A DNA stretch of 64,000 bases, taken from positions 62,001-126,000 of the forward strand of contig NZ_JACAIS010000011.1 of NCBI RefSeq assembly GCF_030325625.1. Direction: 5' to 3'. Below are positions 33,872 through 40,917 of the stretch, piece after piece. The notes beneath the pieces are model-generated. The model saw only the letters and a list, made by a program, of their open reading frames with translations. It searched no databases and was not told the DNA's origin. How positions within the stretch are numbered: position 1 is the stretch's first letter; each line of letters starts with the position of its first letter. The DNA comes from Sphingobacterium sp. N143 (GTDB lineage: Bacteria; Bacteroidota; Bacteroidia; Sphingobacteriales; Sphingobacteriaceae). Made by a program: the position numbers and the translations under genes.

Positions 33872-35251
33872 ATGTCCAATACAGGTTACATTACTGAAGA
33901 TACGATTGTTGCTTTGGCTACATCCTCCGGATCAAACGGCGCCATTGCTGTTATCCGGGTTTCCGGGCAACAGGCCATTTCCATTACCAATGCCATATTT
34001 AAAGGTAAGGATCTACTCCAGCAGGCTTCTCATACCATACATTTCGGAACCATACGTGACGGTGAAGAGATTATTGACGAGGTGTTGGTATCCCTATTCG
34101 TGGCCCCCAATTCGTATACGCGAGAAAATTCTGTAGAAATTTCCACCCACAATTCCAAATACATCATTGAGCGAGTCATTAATTTATTGATCCAAGGGGG
34201 GGCACGTGCTGCCCGTCCGGGTGAATTCACTTTGCGGGCTTTTCTCAACGGCGGCATGGACCTTTCGCAGGCTGAGGCAGTGGCAGATTTGATTGCATCC
34301 AATTCCGCAGCATCCCATCAGGTAGCGATGCAGCAGATGCGTGGTGGCTTTTCCAATCAACTCAAATCCCTTCGGGAGGATCTCATCCATTTTGCTTCAC
34401 TCATCGAGCTTGAACTGGATTTTTCAGAAGAAGATGTAGAATTCGCCAACCGTGATCAATTAAAATCTTTGATCCTCAAAATACAGGCTATCGTTCAAAA
34501 ATTAATTCAGTCGTTTGAGCAGGGCAATGTACTGAAAAACGGAGTTCCAGTCGTTATTGCAGGCAAGCCAAATGTAGGGAAATCGACCTTGTTGAACGCA
34601 TTTTTAAATGAAGAACGTGCCATTGTTTCGGATATTGCCGGGACGACACGGGATACGATTGAGGATGAAATCAATATACATGGTGTGACATTCCGCTTTA
34701 TTGATACAGCCGGCATTCGGGAGACCGCAGACATCATTGAAGCAAAAGGTGTAGAGCGTACCCGTGAAAAAATGAAACAGGCCCGCCTGATTATCTATCT
34801 ATTTGATCCGATACAGGACAATGTTGACGACGTGCAGTCTCAATTACTGGAGATCCAACATCTTCAGATTCCATTTGTGACCATTATCAACAAAGCTGAT
34901 CTACTGTCAGAGCCACAAAAAGCAGCATACAGCGCCTTAAATCCATTATATATTTCAGCAAAACAACAGATTGGTGTAGAAGAATTGAAAGAAGAGCTGA
35001 TTCACCGGGTACAGCTGGGCAACCTCAATACTGATGATGTGATGGTCACCAATATCCGGCATGTAGAAGCCCTTCAGAAAACATTGGATTCGCTGGAGCG
35101 TGTATTATACGGTATTGACAATCCCATCACTTCGGACTTCTTGGCCATGGACATCCGTCAAGCCTTGTACCACCTGGGAGAAATTACGGGCTCTGTCTCT
35201 ACCGATGACCTGTTGGATAACATCTTCTCCAAATTCTGTATCGGGAAGTAG
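33872..35251 (+). CDS. mnmE: tRNA modification GTPase MnmE
   Basis: With MnmG it adds the carboxymethylaminomethyl group at U34 of certain tRNAs. 459 residues. N-terminal formyl-THF-binding domain (TIVALATSSGSNGAIAVIRVSG), helical domain, inserted G domain with G1 GKPNVGKST (about residue 230), DIAGTTRD, DTAG and NKAD, and the C-terminal FCIGK with the essential Cys. All complete. It marks the left border of the A+T-rich accessory region; a terminator hairpin follows. Confidence 0.97.
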   Translation: MSNTGYITEDTIVALATSSGSNGAIAVIRVSGQQAISITNAIFKGKDLLQQASHTIHFGTIRDGEEIIDEVLVSLFVAPNSYTRENSVEISTHNSKYIIERVINLLIQGGARAARPGEFTLRAFLNGGMDLSQAEAVADLIASNSAASHQVAMQQMRGGFSNQLKSLREDLIHFASLIELELDFSEEDVEFANRDQLKSLILKIQAIVQKLIQSFEQGNVLKNGVPVVIAGKPNVGKSTLLNAFLNEERAIVSDIAGTTRDTIEDEINIHGVTFRFIDTAGIRETADIIEAKGVERTREKMKQARLIIYLFDPIQDNVDDVQSQLLEIQHLQIPFVTIINKADLLSEPQKAAYSALNPLYISAKQQIGVEELKEELIHRVQLGNLNTDDVMVTNIRHVEALQKTLDSLERVLYGIDNPITSDFLAMDIRQALYHLGEITGSVSTDDLLDNIFSKFCIGK

Positions 35252-35293
35252 TTGCATATTACTGGATATAACTAGATATTAGTAAATAATTAT

Positions 35294-35326
35294 AAAGCAT
35301 TGAAGATGAATTATTTTCAATGCTTT
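35294..35326 (+). terminator. Terminator downstream of mnmE
   Basis: AAAGCATTGAA (35294-35304) pairs with TTCAATGCTTT (35316-35326), A-tract before and TTTATTGTTTG after. Confidence 0.75.
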
Positions 35327-35359
35327 ATTGTTTGTAATGCATTAGTTTTGAAACGATGC

Positions 35360-35833
35360 ATGTACAAAGTATTTGTTGCAGGAAATCATGATTTCTATTT
35401 TGAAGAGACCGATTCAAACAAAATCAGAAGAATAATTCCTAAAGAAATCATTTATCTAAATGATTCCGGCATAGCGATAAATGGCATCAAATTTTGGGGA
35501 TCTCCCATTACACCGTGGTTTAACAATTGGGCTTTTAACCGTAATCGTGGAGCGGAAATTAAAAAGCATTGGGATTTGATTCCTGTTGATACAGATGTTT
35601 TGATTACACACGGTCCACCTTTTGGTATTTTGGATGAAACTGTTTACGGAAAAAGGACTGGATGTGAGGAATTGCTTTTGAGAGTCTATCAAGTAAAACC
35701 CCAATATCATATTTTTGGTCATATACACGAGGATTACGGTAGTTTTACGAAGGGAGAAACATCTTTTATCAATGCTAGCGTATTGGACGACTGGTATGAG
35801 ATGAAGAATAAACCAATAATTTTAAATTTGTAA
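35360..35833 (+). pseudogene. Calcineurin-like metallophosphoesterase, 5'-truncated remnant
   Basis: The visible protein begins at motif III, KVFVAGNHDFYF, and continues with LITHGPPFGILDETVYG and the last metal motif HIFGHIHEDYG. Normal members of this small family (about 200-220 residues) begin with D-x-H and GD-x-x motifs, which bind the two metals. About 50 N-terminal residues with those ligands are missing. The upstream sequence is the mnmE terminator and does not encode them in any frame I read. The remnant therefore cannot be catalytically normal. ATG 35360 is the first plausible start; the frame is open from 35300 but only through the hairpin. It is 2 bp from the DUF3024 gene. Confidence 0.75.
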
Positions 35834-35835
35834 GG

Positions 35836-36186
35836 ATGATAGATAAAAAAGAACCTATTTCTATGGTCGAGGTTCAGTTTAAGAGCTTTGTAGATGCTAA
35901 GCGACCGAAAGATGAAGAAGTGCGTAAGCAATTGGATTTTGGTTATTCTTGGGATGGACAAATTGCCTTACTATTTGAGATCAGACCGCAATGGAATGAA
36001 CCAACAAATATTTTAGAGTTACCGTTTGCGAAAATTCGCTTTGTTAAATCTTCTAAAATATGGAAACTCTACTGGATGCGTGGATCTGGTAAATGGGAAG
36101 CCTATGAACCGAATCCGGAAAGTGCAAATCTCCAACTATTGCTGGATGAAATCGATCATGATGCCTACGGATGCTTTTTCGGATAA
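35836..36186 (+). CDS. DUF3024 domain protein
   Basis: 116 residues. It matches the DUF3024 pattern: FEIRPQWNEP, LPFAKIRFVKSSKIWKLYWMRGSGKWEAYEP, and a final LDEIDHDAYGCFFG. Small cytoplasmic proteins of this family have no known activity and are often found beside phosphoesterase or restriction genes. It starts 2 bp after the metallophosphoesterase remnant, so the two were one transcript. Confidence 0.85.
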   Translation: MIDKKEPISMVEVQFKSFVDAKRPKDEEVRKQLDFGYSWDGQIALLFEIRPQWNEPTNILELPFAKIRFVKSSKIWKLYWMRGSGKWEAYEPNPESANLQLLLDEIDHDAYGCFFG

Positions 36187-36203
36187 TAGACGTTATAAAA
36201 AAG

Positions 36204-36431
36204 CTACCTCCGCATATCCTTTTTTGTGGCCTGACGGTAGTATCGTTTACCATCTTTCGCACCATCCCAAACGTCTGTAACGCCTTGGATTTTGATTGGA
36301 GGGTCTTTCTCTAGACGGATTAATTTTTTACAAACTTTCCTGAATGTTCTATTCCATCGCCTTTTGTCTTGTTTTTCTGTTTCAGCTGTAGTGATGCCGA
36401 ATATTTTAGTTTTTCTTACTGATCGAGACAT
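36204..36431 (-). CDS. Small basic hypothetical protein
   Basis: 75 residues, strongly basic, starting MSRSVRKTKIFGITTAETEKQDKRRWNR and ending WDGAKDGKRYYRQATKKDMRR. This layout (R/K-S-x-K-K-T-x-I-x-G...T...S/E-K-Q-D-K-R, then V-W-D...K-D-G-K-R-Y) is one I associate with small Bacteroidota hypotheticals, so I take it as a real gene. Convergent with the DUF3024 gene. Function unknown; nucleic-acid binding is possible from its charge. Confidence 0.6.
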   Translation of the reverse strand: MSRSVRKTKIFGITTAETEKQDKRRWNRTFRKVCKKLIRLEKDPPIKIQGVTDVWDGAKDGKRYYRQATKKDMRR

Positions 36432-36790
36432 CGGAGTTTTTAAGTTTTGATTTGTATAATTTTGAGGTTATAAAGATAAGTGTGTCTGATGACTATTCAA
36501 ACCGAGAGTAACGAGCTCATGAAATAATTCCTTCCTACACACTTAATTTGTAAAGCAGTTCGTGTTGTAACAAATTTTTGCAAGATCTGTTACAGCGAGA
36601 CGTATATATAAGTTCCGTAAACACCTAGAAATAAGGCAGAAGAAATAAATCTAAAACTGTCTTTTGGCGACTTACTCTTTCGCTGCTTCAAGAGTTTTAC
36701 AGCTACATAATTTTTCCAATTCATATTCCATCATTACATATTTATATTGCATATAGGAAACATCCTATAAAGTACGTATTTTTACACCAA
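36432..36790. promoter_or_regulatory. Control region of the defence operon with palindrome TATAGGA/TCCTATA
   Basis: About 360 bp with no ORF that I trust. At 36752-36769 lies the perfect inverted repeat TATAGGAAACATCCTATA (7-bp arms, 4-bp centre), about 20-35 bp before the XRE regulator start. TATTTTTA (36777-36784) resembles a -7 box with one mismatch. The position suggests the operator of the XRE controller. The rest is A+T-rich with no further signal seen. Confidence 0.55.
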
Positions 36791-36802
36791 ATGCAGATTA
36801 TT

Positions 36803-37024
36803 ATGCCGAAAAGACCAATAAACAGATTGAAAGTAGTACTTGTAGAACAGGGCAAGACCAGCAAGTGGCTTGCTCAAATGCTCGAAAAGAATGAAACGAC
36901 AATTTCTCGTTGGTGTACTAATGAGGTTCAACCGAGTTTGGATACTTTATTGCAAATTTCTGCATTGCTAGAAATCGATATCAAAGAGTTATTAAATTCT
37001 AGCAATAATGGGTGTAATCAATAA
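36803..37024 (+). CDS. XRE-family HTH regulator (controller of the restriction operon)
   Basis: About 73 residues from ATG 36803 (ATG 36791 is in the same frame). Helix-turn-helix: NRLKVVLVEQGKTSKWLAQMLEKNETTISRWCTNEVQPSLDTLLQISALLEIDIKELL. Sequences of this type often precede DNA methyltransferase genes in Bacteroidota and act like C-proteins that delay or limit nuclease expression. It overlaps the SNF2 gene by 17 bp. A palindromic site lies just upstream and would allow autoregulation. Confidence 0.85.
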   Translation: MPKRPINRLKVVLVEQGKTSKWLAQMLEKNETTISRWCTNEVQPSLDTLLQISALLEIDIKELLNSSNNGCNQ

Positions 37025-39857
37025 TTACCAAGCGAAATATTTCGCTTACGAATTATCTAAAAAGGCTACGGCAGAAAGTCCAGAAAAATTTGGCACGACC
37101 TTGATGGATGCTAAGGTGGAATTAAATCCGCATCAAATTGAAGCGGCATTATTTGCATTTAAATCACCCTATTCAAAAGGAGCAATTTTAGCAGACGAAG
37201 TAGGCTTAGGTAAAACTATCGAAGCAGGCATATTATTGAGTCAAAAATGGGCTGAAGGTAAACGAAAAATTTTAATCATATGTCCATCATCGCTGCGTAA
37301 GCAATGGGTAAATGAATTAGCTGATAAATTTTATCTAAAGGCTGAAGTACTTGATAATATTTCCTATAATAAAAAAGTCCGTGACGGTGTAAAAAATCCA
37401 TTTGATGCGGAAGCAACTATTAAAATTTGTTCCTATCAATTTGCACGTAAAAAAGCAGAAGAAATTCAATTAACATCTTGGGATTTAGTGGTTATAGATG
37501 AGGCACATTACCTACGAAATGCCTACAAGTACGGTAATGTTACTGCCCAAACCATCCAAAATGCAATACGTGATTATAAAAAAGTATTGCTTACGGCTAC
37601 TCCACTACAAAACCGATTAGACGAATTGTTTGGCCTCGTTTCTTTTATAGATCAGGAAATTTTTGGAGACATTAAATCATTTCGTCGGAATTATGTATTG
37701 GAGTCAGGAGCACGTGATATCGAAGGTTTGAAGGAAAGATTGAATAGTATCGTTCATAGAACATTGCGTCGTGATGTGAAAGAATTCATTAATTATCGTG
37801 AGCGCATTCCCATTACCCAACAATTTACGCCCACAGCACAAGAACAAGATTTATATGAAAAAGTATTAGATTATTTACGTCAAGAAATAACCTATGCTTT
37901 TCCACCTGCTCAAAAGCATTTAATGCAATCAGTAATTTTTAAGTTGCTGGGATCGTCTTCTTTTGCAATCAGTAGAACTTTAGAAGCACTTATCAAACGA
38001 TTAAAAGACTTATTAGAAAATGCTAAAGTAGTAGATGATGATTTGTATAAAATGTTTCTGGAGGAATATGAAAATCTTGATGATGAATTAGATGAATTCG
38101 AAGGGGATACACAAGAAGATGACGAACAAATAGAAATTTCTCTGGATGATAAAATTGCTATTGAAGAAGAATTAAAACAGCTTGAAGAATTCCTAATCTT
38201 GGCCAACAGCATCCAACATAATGAAAAGGGTGAAAAACTTTTACAGGCATTAGATAAAGGTTTTGATAAATTAAATGAATTAGGTGCAAAACAAAAAGCA
38301 CTTATTTTTACCGAATCTACACGCACGCAACAGTATTTATTTGAGCGTCTTTCCAAAGAAAAATATAACGGTAGAATTGTCTTGTTTAATGGTAATAATG
38401 CCGACCCGCTATCGAATCAAATTTATAAAGATTGGTTAGCAGATGATAAAAATGCTGGAAAGATTACGGGATCTAAAGCTGTAGATATCCGCCAGGCGTT
38501 GGTAGATGCTTTTAGAAGTGATAAATTCGACATCATGATTGCTACCGAAGCCGCTGCCGAAGGGATTAACTTGCAGTTCTGTAGCATGATTGTAAACTAC
38601 GATTTACCTTGGAATCCACAACGAGTAGAGCAGCGTATCGGGCGTTGTCACAGATACGGACAGGAGTATGATGTAGTGGTAGTCAATTTTTTAAATGCAG
38701 CTAATGCAGTCGAAGCTCGTGTTTTTGAATTGCTGGAAAACAAATTCCAACTCTTTGCTGGCGTTTTTGGCTCATCTGATGAAGTGTTGGGGAGTATTGA
38801 AAACGGTGTTGATTTCGAAAAACGAATTATCGAAGTCTACAAACAATGCCGTACCAAAGAAGAAATTGAAACCTATTTCGCCAAATTACAAAAAGAGTTT
38901 GAGGATCAAATTGATGAAAAAGTAAAACAAACCCAATCCAAACTATTCGATCATTTCGAAGCTTCGGTAATCGATAAACTGCGTATCACACTTTCCGAAA
39001 CCAGAGTGTTTATCGAGAAATACGAAAAATGGTTGTGGGAGCTCCTACGATTTTATATGAAACACAAAGCCCAGTTTATATACGACGATTTTACTTTTGT
39101 TCTTAATACTGGTGAAAAATACACGCTAAACAAAAAGCGAGAAGACGCTAAGCCTTTTCGCTTACAAAGTGCTATCGCACAACAAATCATTCAACAAGGC
39201 AAAAAGGAACAAACGCCTCCTGCGCATTTAAAATTCAATTTTTCTCAGCATAAGGCAACGTATTCTGATATTGAAAAACTAAAATCAAAGCAGGGAATTC
39301 TTAAAATAACCAACTTAGAAGTCTCCTCAGAAATCGAATCACATTCTGTTCTATTATTTACAGGGAATACTACCAGCGGTGAAATTTTAAATGATGAAAT
39401 GTGTCGTTTCATTCTCGGATTGCCGTGCATAGAAGAAGAAAAAGGTAATTTTAAAACGGAAGATGTAGAGCAGGTGCATCAAAAAAACAAGCAGCAAAAA
39501 CTGGATCATCTCGAAGATACGGATGCTTTGTTGATGCAACGCGAATTCAAAAAATTCCACAATTGGGCTGACGACAAAATTGCTTTTACCGAATTAGAAT
39601 TACGAGAAGCCAAAAAAGCAGAAAAAGAAATAGACCGTCAAGCTATGCAGGAAGGTTTATCTACCGCAGAAGCATTGGTCTTTCAGGAAACTTTGGCGAA
39701 AGCCAAGAAGAAAGTAAGTCGTCTAAAAAGAGAAATGTTTGATCGCGAAGAAGAAATTGAAAAAGAACGTGACCAAATGATTATCGAAGCCAAACAAAAG
39801 TTAAACAGAACCATAACCGAAGAAGAACTGTTTACCATTTCTTTTGAATTGATATAG
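37008..39857 (+). CDS. SNF2-family (RapA/HepA-like) helicase of the defence operon
   Basis: 949 residues. ATPase core: NPHQIEAALFAF (about 40), Walker A DEVGLGKT (63-70), DEAH (164-167), TATPLQNR (196-203), then motif V IATEAAAEGINLQ and motif VI QRIGRCHRYGQ (about 540-552). An acidic insertion (DDELDEFEGDTQEDDEQIE) lies between the two RecA lobes. The C-terminal third is charged and coiled-coil-like (EKEIDRQAM to EEEIEKERDQM). A DNA translocase of this kind is found in DISARM (DrmD) and other R-M-linked systems, but the DUF1998 proteins of DISARM are absent here. Three bases separate it from the next gene. Confidence 0.92.
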   Translation: MGVINNYQAKYFAYELSKKATAESPEKFGTTLMDAKVELNPHQIEAALFAFKSPYSKGAILADEVGLGKTIEAGILLSQKWAEGKRKILIICPSSLRKQWVNELADKFYLKAEVLDNISYNKKVRDGVKNPFDAEATIKICSYQFARKKAEEIQLTSWDLVVIDEAHYLRNAYKYGNVTAQTIQNAIRDYKKVLLTATPLQNRLDELFGLVSFIDQEIFGDIKSFRRNYVLESGARDIEGLKERLNSIVHRTLRRDVKEFINYRERIPITQQFTPTAQEQDLYEKVLDYLRQEITYAFPPAQKHLMQSVIFKLLGSSSFAISRTLEALIKRLKDLLENAKVVDDDLYKMFLEEYENLDDELDEFEGDTQEDDEQIEISLDDKIAIEEELKQLEEFLILANSIQHNEKGEKLLQALDKGFDKLNELGAKQKALIFTESTRTQQYLFERLSKEKYNGRIVLFNGNNADPLSNQIYKDWLADDKNAGKITGSKAVDIRQALVDAFRSDKFDIMIATEAAAEGINLQFCSMIVNYDLPWNPQRVEQRIGRCHRYGQEYDVVVVNFLNAANAVEARVFELLENKFQLFAGVFGSSDEVLGSIENGVDFEKRIIEVYKQCRTKEEIETYFAKLQKEFEDQIDEKVKQTQSKLFDHFEASVIDKLRITLSETRVFIEKYEKWLWELLRFYMKHKAQFIYDDFTFVLNTGEKYTLNKKREDAKPFRLQSAIAQQIIQQGKKEQTPPAHLKFNFSQHKATYSDIEKLKSKQGILKITNLEVSSEIESHSVLLFTGNTTSGEILNDEMCRFILGLPCIEEEKGNFKTEDVEQVHQKNKQQKLDHLEDTDALLMQREFKKFHNWADDKIAFTELELREAKKAEKEIDRQAMQEGLSTAEALVFQETLAKAKKKVSRLKREMFDREEEIEKERDQMIIEAKQKLNRTITEEELFTISFELI

Positions 39858-39860
39858 AAA

Positions 39861-40871
39861 ATGGAAATTAAGAAAGACATTTTTCAACAGATCCTTACCA
39901 TTGTCAATACGGCTCGTACCAATGCAGTACGCAAAGTAGATAATGAGCGTATGCTGATGTATTGGCAAATTGGGAAACTCATATTTGAAGAAGAACAACA
40001 TGGAGAAGAAAGAGCTACCTACGGTACTTTTTTGATTAAATCAATTTCAGATGAGTTCCAACCCCAGTTTGGTAGTGGCTTTTCCGTACGTCAATTGGAA
40101 CGTTACCGTCAATTTTACAGAATGTTCCCAATTGCGTCCACACTGCGGTCGCAATTCAGTTGGACGCACTATAAATTATTGCTAAGTGTGGACAATGCAG
40201 ACAAACGTGATTTTTACATTGCGGAAGCCGAAAAAAATAATTGGTCGGCCAGGCAGTTAGAAAGGCAAATCAATAGCCAGTTGTTCGAGCGTTTGCTGAT
40301 GAGTAACGATGTACAATCGGTTTTGGCAGTAGCACGACAAGCAAAAGCACCAACGAACGCAAAGGAAATCATCAAAGATCCGATGATTTTAGAGTTTTTG
40401 GGTTTACGCAGAGAAACAGCTTATTATGAAAGAGATTTGGAGACGGCCATTATTACACACCTGCAGGAATTCATTCTCGAATTAGGAAATGGATTTTCAT
40501 TCGTAGCCAGACAAAAACGTATTCACATTGATGGTGATGAATTCTTCGTTGATTTGGTTTTTTACAACAGGCTTTTACAGTGTTTCGTAGTGATCGAAAT
40601 CAAAACCACAAAACTGACACACGAAAACCTTGGGCAGTTGCAAATGTATGTCAACTATTACGACCGTTACGAGAAACAAGATTTTGAAAATCCAACCATC
40701 GGAATTTTGCTTTGCACCGATAAAAACGATGCTGTTGTGAAAATATCTTTACCGAGCGATAATAGCACTATCATAGCTAGCAAATATCAACTCTATCTAC
40801 CAACAGAACAACAGTTGATTGATGAAGTAAAGAAGGAAATAGAAAAATTAGACAATCAAAATAATGCTTAG
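39861..40871 (+). CDS. DUF1016 (YhcG-type) PD-(D/E)XK nuclease
   Basis: 336 residues. N-terminal DUF1016 helical domain (ILTIVNTARTNAVRKVDNERMLMYWQIGKLI, and FSVRQLERYRQFYRMFP), C-terminal nuclease fold with Asp231 (FFVDLVFYN), Glu246 and Lys248 (VVIEIKTTKL). The catalytic D...E-x-K is complete. YhcG-like proteins are found inside type I and type III restriction loci as likely accessory nucleases. It sits between the helicase and methyltransferase genes of the same operon, 46 bp before the latter. Confidence 0.92.
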   Translation: MEIKKDIFQQILTIVNTARTNAVRKVDNERMLMYWQIGKLIFEEEQHGEERATYGTFLIKSISDEFQPQFGSGFSVRQLERYRQFYRMFPIASTLRSQFSWTHYKLLLSVDNADKRDFYIAEAEKNNWSARQLERQINSQLFERLLMSNDVQSVLAVARQAKAPTNAKEIIKDPMILEFLGLRRETAYYERDLETAIITHLQEFILELGNGFSFVARQKRIHIDGDEFFVDLVFYNRLLQCFVVIEIKTTKLTHENLGQLQMYVNYYDRYEKQDFENPTIGILLCTDKNDAVVKISLPSDNSTIIASKYQLYLPTEQQLIDEVKKEIEKLDNQNNA

Positions 40872-40917
40872 TTATTGGTGGTAAGTCATCAACAGTTAAT
40901 CATCAACAATCATAAAA

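Noticed and set aside
37910-38356. 148-codon ORF on the minus strand inside the SNF2 gene
   Set aside because: Serine/leucine-rich shadow of the acidic helicase segment; the plus-strand frame has clear helicase motifs.
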